This document shows, piece by piece, positions 12,711 to 25,079 of a stretch of DNA of 64,000 bases (its first letter is position 1; each line of letters opens with the position of its first letter). The translations under genes were made by a program, and so were the position numbers. The stretch comes from Kitagawia praeruptora (taxonomy: Eukaryota; Streptophyta; Magnoliopsida; Apiales; Apiaceae): contig CM075346.1 of NCBI GenBank assembly GCA_037693485.1, positions 103,894,501 to 103,958,500 on the forward strand. The letters run 5' to 3'. A model generated the notes under the pieces. It saw nothing but the letters and a program-made list of their open reading frames with translations. It made no database searches and had not been told where the DNA came from.

Positions 12711-13012
12711 ATTTTGCATTCAAAATTTTGCAAATTTATTATTTTTCAAAGTTTATTACACGAATATCATCATTTCATTGAAAATCTTAAAAATTTTGTA
12801 TGTTTTGCTAGCAAAATATTGTAAAACGGATTGTTCTACGAAACACATTTGAATTGCAAAACATATATGTTCTAATTGCAAAACATAAAAGATTTTCAAG
12901 ATGAATATATTGCAAAACATACAAGATTTTCAAGATTATCAATGAAATTATGATATTCATATATATAACAAAGTTTGCAAAATAATAAATTTTAAAATAT
13001 TTTAAATGCAGA
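12711..13012. repeat. Foldback (long inverted repeat) element
   Basis: The left arm (about 12711-12809) and right arm (about 12911-13012) are imperfect reverse complements of about 100 bp. Shared blocks include AATTTATTATTTT, GAATATCAT, TTTCATTGA and TTGTATGTTTTGC. About 100 bp separate them. TA-rich repeats flank both sides. It is MITE-like but I cannot assign a superfamily. Confidence 0.65.
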
Positions 13013-13187
13013 TATATATATATATATATAGAGGAGGGTGCTCAAGAGAAAACCTTTTTAAGGAGAAAACTTAAGGTACCTTTCTCAACCCTATTTAATT
13101 AAAAGGGCACATCAGGAAATTAACTATATTAACATATATACAGAACTACACAATTAAATGTCATGTTTCACTTAGTCGTTGTTTCCT

Positions 13188-13401
13188 TTTTATTAAAGGG
13201 TCCTGTTAACAACAGCCCTTAGGGCTATGTTTAAGGATTAATTTTTGCCATGTGGTGGATTTTTATTGGATGATTTATGTAAATGCATGGGGACACATAC
13301 TTTTTTGCAAGTGGGACACAACCTTGAACCAATTAAAAACTAACACATAACACCTTAACCATAGCCCTAAGGGCTGTGGTTAACATTTTCCTTTTATTAA
13401 A
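13188..13401. mobile_element. MITE with 10-bp target duplication (Mutator-like)
   Basis: The element body is 13198-13391 (194 bp). Its termini pair as inverted repeats around TGTTAAC(A/C)ACAGCCC and TTAGGGCTATG(T/G)TTAAG. The 10-bp direct repeats ttttattaaa at 13188-13197 and 13392-13401 fit Mutator-type target duplications of 9-11 bp. No coding sequence. Confidence 0.75.
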
Positions 13402-14803
13402 TGCCAAAACTTTCTTTATTTCTTGTGCAATTACAATCAAATCATATCTATATAATTTTATAGAATCTAATTTCTTTGAAAGTAATATAGATATATAATT
13501 AATCAGATTCTACTATTGTTTAAATATTTTGAAACGTCTGGTCTTTCATCCCAGTAATATTTATAGCCAAACTATTTTACTTGGCGAAAGACTTGCTCTC
13601 CGAGCAATTTTTTTTGGTTATTATATCCTGATCCTTCCCATATTCAAGAATCAAAACATATGTAGGATTTTAATATTTTTACTTTTTAAAAAAAAGTAAT
13701 GCTCCCAATATTTAATAGAACACGTAACATAACACTTAATAAAACACATAATAGAACATATTATACAATCTTAATATTATTGTTTATTTAATATACTTGG
13801 TTGAATAATTTCACAAAATAAGAGAAAAATAAAAAGACATTAGGCATATTTTTAATATATTTTCAGCTTATATAATATACAAGGTTGAATCTGATTTAAA
13901 AATAATAAAAAAAAAACATATAAAACAACACTTAATATAACAAATATATAAAAGTTTAAAGAGAGTAAGTAGAAATTTTCATCAAGAACAAGTCGATCCA
14001 AATATTCAAAAGAATGGAACTTTTAATATTCGATAAAATCATTAATATTATGATTTTAAAGTAATAAATATGATAGAAAGTACAACATTCATTAGAATAT
14101 TAATATTATTTAATAACATGAAGTAAATTTTAATGAAATTTTAAATTAATAGTGAAATATTTAGTAGAACCTTTAGTTGAACCTTTAAATTATTCCTTGA
14201 CTACGTTGAATACTAGTTCAAAATAATTAATGTAAATTTTAATGTACACATTATAATCTTATTTAAAGAATAATAAATCAATTATGTTATAAAATACTAA
14301 GCTAAATATTTAGTTGAACACATAGTAAAACACTTAATACAACACATGTTAAATCTCAATATAATGATTTAATTAATACACTATGTTAAATCTTATCTAA
14401 AAAAAAATTAGAAAAATACTATGCAAGATTTTAATATTGAATCTTCTTTAAAGATAATCAGAAAAACATTAGAAATTTAGTTTTTATATTTATTAAAATA
14501 AATAATATTATATTTGAAAGAATGAATACTATATCTTACAGAATACTCATAAGAATTTCATTATCATTTCTTAATAAATAAATTATAAGATTTTAGCATC
14601 TTTCAGGTATGATATTATACAAAGCCTAATAAATTATTTAAGATTTCATTGCATGTTTCATCCACTATTGTAAGATACTATGTTTTTTAAATACTTTAAT
14701 AATTTTCACCTTTCGTTAAATATTTTTTTAAAAGTTTAATAAATTATAGTACACTTAGTAGAACACATAATTAATAACACTTCATAAACACCTAATAGAA
14801 CAC

Positions 14804-14846
<43 letters not shown>

Positions 14847-15906
14847 CCTCTTATTTTGGTGTTGCCTCAAATGAATGTTACTTCTTAGATGCTTCAATAT
14901 GGTAGTTATACCTATCTTTTTTTCGTAGATTGAATTTTAATGTATACGTTTAATGTATACGTGAACTTTTTGCAACATAGTTCATTTAGTGAATACATTA
15001 ACAACTTCATTCAGCGAATACATTAACACATCTTATTTCAAAAACACATTATGAAAAATGACTTTTTAATTTTAGTTACTCATGTCGTGTATATGCTTGG
15101 ATTTGTACATGTCCAAATCTGATTTGTTTTGAAATATAAAGTATTACCTTGTATTTTTTAAAGTTCGCTTGTGACAATGGATGATACAAGATATTGTAAG
15201 AAAAAAATTTGTTATGATCAATTTGCTATTGAAATGCTATATCTAAATGGTCAATACCATGATCCTATAAAAGCACACATGCATCATATATTTATTTTGG
15301 ACGTGCATAACTATTAAGATAAATTTATTGTTCTTCGAAAATGGTCGGAGAAAAGAATCCATAGAAATGTGCGCTAAAATTTTCTAGGGAGAGCTATATG
15401 ACTATTATTTGTATTTTTCAGTCACATCACATTATTTCTTACTATATCAAAAATAACACAGTATCTTATTCTTCATCATCCCAAAATAAATAAGCCACTT
15501 GCCTTTTCATGCATTAGAGTACACCATTATTATTGTGATAAAACTTGGTAGCTATTATTAACTCTTATTTACCATTTTTGCCAGTCATTTTTCTCATATT
15601 GATCAAGCACAAATATAACTCTTAAGATTCAGAATCAGATGAAATTTTGAAAATATAATACCTTAAATAAATCAAAATACATGAATTAGACTAACACTAA
15701 TACCGTGACGTTTTATAAAAGTTAGATGAATTAAAATGTGACTCATGATTTGCACGCACTATTATGCTAATTTATTTTAATAGGTCAGAACTATTCAATT
15801 GTAATGAATTAGTATTAACAATGCCAGTTCACATCGTCACAACATTTAGAATGAGGCCTCTATTAATTAGGATATTTTAGTTTGTGAGATCACTGGTTAT
15901 TAGGTA
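13402..15906. other. AT-rich intergenic DNA with a recurring AACACxTAATA motif
   Basis: No gene recognised. Between about 13690 and 14810 variants of AACACTTAATA, GAACACATAA and AACACCTAATA recur many times in one orientation, suggesting an old degenerate repeat. A (TA)n tract lies at 14807-14844. Confidence 0.45.
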
Positions 15907-15937
15907 CTAGGTGAGTAAAACCGCGCTTTGCGCGGTT
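15907..15937 (-). repeat. Helitron-type 3' terminus
   Basis: On the minus strand a perfect 8-bp-stem hairpin (AACCGCGC, 3-nt loop, GCGCGGTT; 15919-15937) is followed nine bases later by CTAG and a host T. A GC-rich hairpin shortly before CTRR is the hallmark of Helitron 3' ends. The element would extend to higher coordinates; no convincing 5' TC end or Rep/helicase was found. Confidence 0.45.
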
Positions 15938-16350
15938 CAAAAATAATATTTTTTTAAAAAAAGAAATGAAATAAATATTTTCATATGAACAAATAAAAAA
16001 GATAAAATGACAGTTTGTACCCCTCATCTATAGGGGTTTTGTCAACTTCGAGATCCATATTTAGGTTTGGTTAAAAATTTTAATTATATTTTGACCCATG
16101 GACTATCCTTTTTTCATGTTTGGTATCCATATCATTAATGTCAATTATAATGTTTAAGGTAACAATCATTCAATAGGATTCCAAATCTTGGAATTAGAGT
16201 ACTACTAAAGTTCATAATTCTAGAAATAGGCCATGAAAGTGTGTAATGATAGACGGTAAACACGTGAGACAACCTTAAAGCAAAAGAAATGCCAGGCACT
16301 CCCATGGTCTTGTACCAACAGCTAGTCCTTGTTTAAAACCTGGTCATTCT

Positions 16351-16358
16351 CTATATAA
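16351..16358 (+). promoter_or_regulatory. Candidate TATA box of the BAP31-like pseudogene
   Basis: CTATATAAA lies about 85 bp upstream of the old ATG at 16440, with a short A/C-rich leader between. The position suits a plant core promoter, which would argue against a processed retrocopy. Confidence 0.4.
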
Positions 16359-16439
16359 AACACACATATAAAAACTTCCTTGACTCACAAAGCATACCTT
16401 TCTTTCCCACTAAGAAAACCAAAAATGAAATCAAAATCA

Positions 16440-16829
16440 ATGGCATTAGAATGAGTAGTTCTGGGATACATTGCGGCTGCAGAAGCCGTATTGCTAATCC
16501 TCATAACAATCCCGTTAAAACCACTTCGCAAAGGCTTGATCTCGGTTACTCAAAACCTTCTGAAACCACTATCATCTGTAATGCCCTTTTGTTTATTCCT
16601 CATTATGGATATTTACTGGAAGTATGAGAATAAGGGAAGTTCCGAAAACCACACTTGTTCGGCATCTGAGCATCATTGATACCAGAAATCGATTATGAAG
16701 AGTCAGCGCAATGCGCTTCTTATTGTTACTGCTGTGGTGTTCTACTGGCTTCTTTATATGGTTACAGCTCTTTTTGTTCGGGTTGATTTATTAGAGAAAC
16801 ATGTCCAGAAGTTGAAGAATCAGGAGTAG
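16440..16829 (+). pseudogene. BAP31-like ER membrane protein, two nonsense mutations
   Basis: One continuous 130-codon frame matches the short plant family related to B-cell receptor-associated protein 31. It starts MALE, then a hydrophobic helix (VVLGYIAAAEAVLLILITI), then LRKGLISVTQNLLKP, a second helix with PFCLFLIMDIYWKYE, and SIMKSQRNALLI. A third helix and a charged tail (EKHVQKLKNQE) complete it. Two TGA codons interrupt: at 16452-16454 (family Trp) and 16677-16679 (family Arg, CGA to TGA). Both are C-to-T type changes on one strand or the other, and no frameshift is present. Intact members are ER membrane proteins linked to export and membrane traffic. Confidence 0.82.
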
Positions 16830-17359
16830 AATTAAAACAAATTAACAATTGTCTAGTTTTCATCTTATTATTACAATATGAAATCCACGTTATGGCAAAT
16901 GCAAGTACATAAAATCCTAATGACATTAATTACAGTAAACACTTACTTGCAGCCTTGCAGGATCATAAAGGTCACTATAAAAAGAAACATGAAGCCCCTC
17001 TTGGCAATGTTATACCATCTACTTCCATGGGTTGCTCTGAGCAATTTGGCTCATAATGAGGGAAGCCAATTATGTTGAGATTCCTAATTATTAAAAAAAA
17101 GCTACTAAACACAGAAACTAAAATAGAAACCCACCTTTGGGACAAATAAAGGTAATCATGAGAGATTAAATAGCCAAATAGCTAATTAATACTTGGGAAA
17201 ATATCTACAAATCATAAAAGGCAGGGTGATATATTATTTATACTTGGCATAGTGATCCCAAAAACAAAGGAATGTCCGGAAAGTATAGCACTGAACCTGG
17301 TCATATATAATTGCAACTTGGGTTTAAAAATTATAGAGCTGGGACTTATGAGGACTCAC

Positions 17360-17626
17360 GATAATAGTTGGTAGACAGAATTAGGTCTGGGGCTGAATGC
17401 AATAGCAGTAACAGCTACCGTGTGTCCCCGCAGAACAATTATAGAAGTCCATATGGTAAGCGCCACTGCAATATATACGAGTATCTTAAACTACAAGAAT
17501 GTAAAGGATTTAAAATCATTTGTTTAGTGACCCAAGTTCTTACAACTCGAATGCTGAAGTCATTTGAAGCAGAAGCCACCAAAACATTATTGGAACTTAC
17601 AGCCAAGTCCGTTATGTCACCCTTCA
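17360..17626 (-). pseudogene. Fragment of a BRWD/PHIP-type WD40 gene, two exons, one frameshift
   Basis: The first exon (17544 to about 17622) reads GDITDLAVSSNNVLVASASN then DFSIRV and ends at a GTAAGA donor. The next (17360-17465) begins after TTGCAG with WRLPYGLL. It then needs a one-base shift to reach IVLRGHTVAVTAIAFSPRP and SVYQLLS, and ends at a GTGAGT donor. This matches consecutive WD40 blades of plant bromodomain/WD-repeat (BRWD-like) proteins, which bind chromatin. Neighbouring exons were not found on either side, so only a shard of the gene is here. Confidence 0.68.
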
Positions 17627-18946
17627 TAGTGAAGAAAGAAAAAAAGACGCATATACAGGTCAACAAACTTTGCATAATACAATTAAGCATGCCGAAAACT
17701 TGTATAAAAAGCTCAACAGGTATAGGTTGCTAAATGGCTTGTACAAATATTGGTTCAAAAAGTGGTGAGAGTATATATGTGAGAAGGTTTTAAGTCCAAT
17801 ATATAAGTCACCAACTATACGTTTTCTAGCTGCCCCATATTATTCAAAATCCAAGCATAAGAAAGTATATTTTATTCACAACAGCATCCCTCAAGTACAG
17901 ACAAAAACAGATATTAAAACCACATGATCACTTAAAACCATCACCACTAAATCAATTTATCTGAGAACGATCAAGAACCCAAAACCAAAAATAAAATGCA
18001 TAATAAAATGCACCTTTTTCAATAATTCGTGGATATGTACCATTGACACCGGCTGCGAATATATATACCTAATTGGAGAGTAGCCGATGGGTTTTCGGTT
18101 ACTAAATCACTTAACCGGCTCTGAATTTGTCAAGCATTCCAATAATAATAGTCTTTATTTCAATTAGATAAGAGTTTGTCAGTTTGCTTTACTTAAATTC
18201 CAGTAACCTGGACACACAAAATTTCACAGCCGGGTTATAGAGAAAGGTGTGCTAGCTAACACTTCATCTACCAACTTATTCAGCCATGTATTTGGCTTCC
18301 AACCGGGTGGTACATAAGTCAAATAACAGTAGTAATATTAGCTCTCCTATCTGCATAATTCATGATGCACAAGTCAAATAAAACCCAAACATGATACACA
18401 CTGAGTGTAGTTGTCATGTTATTGTACTTCAGTATCCTACACAGACAATATTACCTGAATCAACGTACTAATCTAGAAGCTGACTCGCAAATAGCTACAC
18501 TTCAGGCATCCAAAACTTAAGATAAACAACAATATTGTCGGATTAAATTTAAAAGTGTTGAAGGAAAAAAAGTTAACAATCAATTTCTGCAAGGTAAGTG
18601 AGAAGAGTGCGTGGTGAACATGTACTTTTCTATCATAGTAAATTGATCAGAAATTACATCTCATGTCATGTATCCAGTCATTATATTTGCCATAATTAAC
18701 TTAGCCATTTTGATCCTAGCTTGAACCTGAAATAGTTGGGGATGCCATAGCTCTCATGGTTGTTCCTGCAAAACAGGTACCAAAACAAAATTAGGAGAGA
18801 AATGAATAATGACAAAATTAGGAGTGAATCTATTCAAGGATCAGAGCATCAAGTCATCAGCTTCGAACCAATAGCTAATCAGTTCTTAATAATTATGCAA
18901 GAAACAATAGAGAAATAAATTCTATTCAAGATAATAATTGCATTAA
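17627..18946. other. Unassigned intergenic DNA
   Basis: No clear gene. On the minus strand near 18722-18770 a possible terminal exon follows a good acceptor (CTGTTTTGCAG) and reads TTMRAMASPTISGSS-stop, but no partner exons were recognised. Element B begins at 18952 after the 5-bp duplication GTCAT (18947-18951). Confidence 0.4.
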
Positions 18947-18951
18947 GTCAT

Positions 18952-20249
18952 TGTTGAGTATTGAATACAGTAAAAGAATACAGAGGGGGGGGGGTGAATG
19001 GATTCTTGAACTTTTCTTTTTCGAGTCTATGTAGTAAGTAAGTGATTGTGTGTGCAAGAGTGAAGGTGCGGATAAAGAACAACACAAGACACAATATCAC
19101 TTTAATCTAATGTATTATTAGATAAAGGTTGCTACAATCTGTGAATACAAATGATAGTATTCTCAGCTTCGTTTTTCTCAGAGAGATACAGCTTACAGTG
19201 TATGAAAAACTTGACTCACAAAGTTACAAAGTTGATGACTAAGGAAGTGAGGCTGTATCCTTATAGAACATGGATACACCCTACTTACTACAAATAAGGT
19301 AGCTGAACAAATTACTTTCTAGTCTGTCTATCCTTTTTGAGTAAGTGTCCAAACGGTTACAGATTTGACTTTGCAAAGCCTGTTCAGATCCACTTCTTTA
19401 GCTCCTTGTCTCTTCTATATCTCTCCAAGCTTCCTTGTAGGCTTTCCAGAGCACGTTACAGATTGTGGTCCATAAAGTGCATTGGCTTGTTGCAGGTTTC
19501 TGACTTGTACAATTTCTTCAGTATTTTGTCTCCAAGAATGTATTCGAGAAGTGACTAAGTAGGTGATTCGAGAACTTGAATTGACTTGATCGATAACTCT
19601 GAGTTCTCGAACACTGTTATATTGACATATCGAATTACTTCTCGAATAGTTCTTTTCTTCAGGATTCCTTGAGTTGTCGAATAGAACACTTGACTTGTCG
19701 AATCCTTGAGATATCGAATAGCTTTCTGAGTCCTTGAGATATCGAATGGAACTTTGACTTGTTGACTCTTTGAGAACTCGAATACTACTTTGACTTGTTG
19801 ACTTCCTGAGTTCTCGAATAGAGTACATAGACATATCGAATCTCTGAGATATTGAATGAGATATCGAACAGTGTATTCAGAGATATCGAATAGTGTCTTG
19901 AGATATCGAATCCCTGACTTCTCGAATGCTGGACTTCTCGAATAGACAAATATACTTCTCGAATTGGTACTTAGGCAAATTCTTCATTTCTTCAAATCCC
20001 AACTGTGATTATTTGACAGTCTTTATCTTCTTGCTTGAGGCATGAACCTTGGAACTTCTTTCAAGCATTATTCTTGACTTTATAAGTACAGTTACACAAC
20101 TAGGACTTGATGCCTACTATGAGTACAATACAAATAGAAACTCTACAACTAGAGGTTCCCTCAGTTAAGAGGTCATGTAAGTAATGCAAAGCATTACAAA
20201 CAATTAGGCTTGCTATTAGATGTATACAGGCATGCCTCTGCAACTAACA
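18952..20249 (-). repeat. 3' LTR of element B (1298 bp)
   Basis: TG..CA ends; near-identical to 31582-32877. Differences include the G-run length near 18990 and single substitutions. Carries the dense TCGA-core motif block at about 19540-19960. Confidence 0.95.
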
Positions 20250-20263
20250 ATCTCCCCCAAATT
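20250..20263 (-). other. Polypurine tract of element B
   Basis: Minus strand TTTGGGGGAGAT, immediately upstream of the 3' LTR; it would prime plus-strand DNA synthesis. Confidence 0.88.
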
Positions 20264-20406
20264 GTGAGTGAGACCCTTAGTCACAATTTCATGTCTGATA
20301 ACAAGCCTAACATACATAAAGATAAAACTTTAAAGTACAGGTATGTAGATTGATTGAGCTCATGAATGAAATTACAAGATAAACAATCTTACAGTATGAT
20401 GAAATA

Positions 20407-23400
20407 CTAGCCATTCTCATTTGATTCCATCTCCATTGCCTTGGCTTGTAGATCATCATATGCTTTCTGTTTTCTTTCTTTCTCATTTCTTGCATTCTCA
20501 TCCATGGCCTTTATGATCTCAGCTAAGGCATCCAACTCTTCAAGTAGAATAGAATTCTTGAAATCTTCAAGTACTGGCTTCAGAATGTTGGCAGGATAGT
20601 GACTGAGTAGGTTCATTCTTATATTGACATTATCTCCATTTCTCCTCCTATACTTCACCACATAGGGATTGAATTGAACTCTACACAGTCCTTTTTGCCC
20701 TTAGCTTTTCTGCTTCAACTTCCAGCCTATCAATCTCCTTCTCCCTTTCTAGCCATTTCTCAAAGCATCCCTTCCTTATCTTATCAGCATAGTCTCTTTT
20801 CATTTTCACAAAATCAATCAACTCCAGCTTTCATACTTTCTCCACTTTATCTTCAGAATTCAATAATGCAATAATTCTTTCTATTTCATATAGCTTGCCC
20901 CAATTTTGACACTGTCCTTGTTTGAATTTCTTCCCTCTTCCATCAGTATATCTAATCTCAAGGCAATTATTCAAAATGGCAGTATAGTAGATTCTTTGAG
21001 CTCTTAGATATTGCAATTGGTCTTCATCAAAGTCTTCATCTAATGGTTGGAGTTTTAAGCCTGGATAGATTGTCGGAGTCCTTGATTTGGATAGCTTTGG
21101 TTTCCTTGCAGCTTGTTTGAATTTGATCCTTTTTACATGGTTGCTTGGCTGAAATCTTTGACCTTTGTTGATAGACCATAGTAGTGTTCCATTAGCAATT
21201 TGCTTTCTGAAACATACACTTGGTTTCTTGGCTTGAATCTTCTTCTCTTCTTGAGGTAGTGAAACATTTGCAGAGGCCATTGAATCAGATTTTGGTAGGT
21301 CATTACTAACAGTATTCACCCTAGACTCAGAGTCTTGTGTTGTGGTGAGGTTACTACTAGCAATGCCTAAGGCTTGCTGTTTTCCAATCTTCCTCTCATA
21401 GACTTTTCCTTGGTCATCACCATCTTTCTTATTCATGTCATCCTTCTTCTTCTTCTCATCTTCATCACCCTTATCTCTCCTGTGATGTCTCCTCCTCCCA
21501 TCACTTTTGTCTTCAGAGTCATCATCCTTATTTCTCCTAGGTTGAGCCCTCTCTGGAGTTTCACCAGTTGCTATAAAGGATCTGAGAATGTGCAGTGCTT
21601 CAATTTCTTCAGCATTTCTGGCTCCAACCTTCTTCTGTAGTTGATCAATGATAGCAATGACCAGTCTGTGATTTCGAGAAGTGAGATCATGGGGAATGAC
21701 CAATTGCTTGATGTCTTCAATTTTGGTGCCAGACTGATAGATGATTGTCCATGGCTTCTTGATCACTTCTGGCAGCCTTGAAGGTTGGCCATTTCTCAAA
21801 TCATCAAACAGATTTTTGTTGTTCTCATTTCTCTTCTTAATAAGCTCAAGTATGGCATCTATCTCTGAGTGTTTTAGGGCTTGTAGAGTCTTATATGTTA
21901 GATGCCATATCTTTGATTTGGATATCATCACTATCTCCTTGAACCATAGATTATTGACTTTCTTGGGGATGACAGTGATGTAGTCAATCTTCTCCTTCAA
22001 CTCCCTCAGATAGAACTGAGTGTCACCAGCCTGTTCCCTTGTGGCTTTCAGAAACTCCAAGAAGGCTTTATCATGATAAACATTTGAGTTAGCAACTTCT
22101 TGTACCTTGGCCTCAGTAATTTCTTTGACTTCTATAGGCTTGGCACTTTCAGATATGGAGGATGGAGGTTTGTCAGATGGCATACTCCCTGCAACCACTG
22201 TGGTTGTGATAGATTGCTTCTGACCACCAGGAGTAATGACATGCACAGTTGGTAGAGTAACAACTGGCAGTGAGGTAGGAGGCTCATCAACCTTTATTTT
22301 TCCTTTGCCTGGCACATTGGTTATAGATTTTGAAGCTCTTTGGTGACCACCCTCATTTATCTGTATGCCCTTCTCCTTAGGTTTCTCCCCCTTTGGATTT
22401 GAGTTTTTTAACCTTTTCTCCCCCTTAGGCTTGTTGTCAGGCACAGAGGCTTTAGAATTGACCTTTGGGTTTGAAGATTCTTCTGGTAGAGGGAGACCCA
22501 TATGCTTCATCATAGCAGCCAACATAGATTGTTGATGCAGAAGAACATCAGCTGTGGTGGTTGCTTGAGTGTCCAACTGATCATTGAGAAGTGCAACCTT
22601 GTCTGTAAGATGAGCATTGGACTTAGTGAGAGTAGCCACTTCCTTTTCAAGAGTATCCACTTTAGTGAATTGCTCATGTGCCCTGAAGCCAGAGAGTGAT
22701 GGATCCTTGAGTCTTTGGACTTCATACTTGGTCATGTCATGAACAGGGACCTCAGTCACTAGCCTGTCTCCATAAAGATTTTTGAACATTGTCCTCAGCA
22801 TGGCATTTGAGTCTGTGGTTTGATCAGATAGAGCCTGAAATTTATGCCCCAGACCTGTGACAGAATCTTTTAGAAGAGCCAAACCATTGTCCATCTTGGT
22901 GCATGTAGACTTGCATTCCAAAATGTCCTTGATGACTGACTCCAACTGGGGAAATTTGGAGATGAATTCTCTTTTGACTTCATTGACTTGGTGGATTGTG
23001 GCTGCTACTATTTCATTCACTTCGGATTGCAGGCCTTTACCAAGAAAGTGTGCAGCCTTCAAGATCCCCTTGTAGATGTCATTGACAGCCTCATACACAT
23101 CACTGGGAGTTAGAGATTTGGCATTGGACCCCAGTGAAGTGATGTATTCTTCTCTTAGATGTTGGAGGCCTTCTGAGAGAGGTACAGAGAATTTGCCTTG
23201 CAGCCAAACATCCACATTTCCATCTCTTGCAGATTCATCTGCTATTTTCTGTTGTTGCTGCTCTACATCTTCTTTATGGCATAGCAATATGGCTTCATAG
23301 TCAGAGTTGGGTAGGTTTGAGGTGACCAAGTTTTGGGCTATCTTTACAAACTCAGGAATCTGATCCACAACCAAGCTTTGAAGTGCTTCAACCGTCAATT

Positions 23401-24991
23401 GTGGTGGAACAGACCCTGATCCTGAAGCACTGTCATGTTGCACAGGCTTCAGCCATTGTGACAAGAAGTCAGAGCTAGAGCTAGGCAAGCTAGACTCCTC
23501 AGTTACAGATTCAACTTCTGCAACCGGATGGATTGACTCTCCTACTGGTGTCTCCACAGAAGTGGGATGAGTTACACCAGTAGTTGATGATCAATGCCTT
23601 GCTCCTCAATTGCTTGAGTTGCAGGCTGCAAAGAAATTTGAGATGAAGATTCTGGAAGAGTAGTGTGTTGTAGAGTAGATTTTGGAAACTCCCCCTGAGA
23701 GATAGAGGGAGTTTCAAGTGTGATGTGCTCTCCACTCAGTGTAGTGCCAGCCCTATCACTCCCATGTGCTGACTCAATACAAGAAGGTGCATTGGGGAGG
23801 ATGCTTGATTCTATAGATGCACCCTGTTGAGAGGACACATCTAGTGAGCTGTTTGCCCCTGATTTTACAACTTCAGCCATTTGTGTGACTGAAGAGGTGG
23901 TCTTAGTTTTCTTCTTCTTCTTTGGCCTTAGTAAGGGTGACTCTGGTTCCTCACTTTCTAGACCTAGTTCAACAGCTAATGCTGCTTCAGATAGAATATT
24001 TAAGGGTGTAGACATTACTTCCTTTCTCTTCTTTTTATTAACATCACCCTTTTGAGAGGATGATGCAGTTGGCTCAGTGATTGGTAGAGTGTTTGGTTGA
24101 GAGGGTTGGTTAGCTAGCCCTGGGTTAGCATTTTGTTCTACTTGCTTGGGCTTAGCTAACTCAGACTTATAGGCAAATGTTGGCATGTTGTGGGGGTAAG
24201 TTCTAAACAAACTCTCCATATGGGGAGTTATGTTAAGTCTTACATCCACATCATTCCTAGTCTCCAAATTACCAAAAATGAGTTTGGTCATGGATTTAGG
24301 ATAGCCTATTCTATTTTTATTCATCCCATCTAATTCAATCAATTTATCATCTAAGAAATTAAGGACAGATTGAATAAAACGAGGGAAGAAAATTTCATTA
24401 CCTCTCTTGGCTGAATTCTTACCAAGTCTCCCATACAGCTTCTACAGAATGATGAGACCAACGTCTATCTTCTTTCCATAAGCTAAGGCATAGCCTATTT
24501 GCTGTGCAGGAGTACTGATTTGGTCATAGCTGGATTTTCTTGCAGTGAAGACTTGAAGAAGTGTAGCAAACACATAACTCCATTCCTTCCTCAAATGCTT
24601 CCTGTTTAAGTGCCCAAGACTGATTCTGTCTGCATATTTGATGAAATCAAAGAAGTCTTCCAATTCAGCATTTGTAGCAAATGGGTCATACACCTCTTCT
24701 TTGGTACCCATCCCAAGTGCCTCATTCATATCTGGTGATAGTGATATTTTTGTCTTGAATCTTGCAGTAGATGATGTACGAGGATATTGCAGAGTCAAGA
24801 GCCACCACCTCCACTGTAGCAGACTACCAAAACTGTTCTAGAATATCGAGATACAGAGTTGGGTTAATAGATAGAGCATTCTTGATGTACGATTCAGACA
24901 TCCACTTCACAAAGCACTTGAAATTGGCGTTGGGTGCTTCAACATCACTAGTTAGAGCAATGAAATTGGTGTTGAACTTTACTGTTGCCAT
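20407..24991 (-). pseudogene. Third ORF of element B, broken into several pieces
   Basis: The ATG at 24991 starts MATVKFNTNFIALTSDVEA. Damage in order: TAG at 24824-24826, a frame change near 24740, TAG at 24442-24444, a frame change near 23580, TGA at 20831-20833, and a frame change near 20680. The longest open piece (20831-23557) gives about 908 codons. The N-terminal part (SLGHLNRKHLRKEWSYVF, QQIGYALAYGKKIDVG) is homologous to ORF3 of element C and resembles the domain often annotated as putative plant transposon protein. The middle is Ser/Thr/Pro-rich with Lys-rich basic stretches (RRRHHRRDKGDEDEKKKKDD), and the C-terminal part is charged and helical. I see no signal peptide or membrane helix, so the label envelope-like has no direct support here. 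Confidence 0.85.
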
Positions 24992-25079
24992 TTGTGTGAG
25001 AGAGAGAGAGAAGAAATCGAAGGTTGAAGAAGAAATTTAGCTTTTGCAGCTAGGGTTTCAGAGGTTTTAGGAGTTTGGA

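Noticed and set aside
18722..18770. Terminal exon ending TISGSS-stop on the minus strand
   Set aside because: Good acceptor but no partner exons and no recognised family.
20831..24991. ORF3 as a true envelope gene
   Set aside because: No signal peptide, membrane helix or fusion-type features in B or in intact C.
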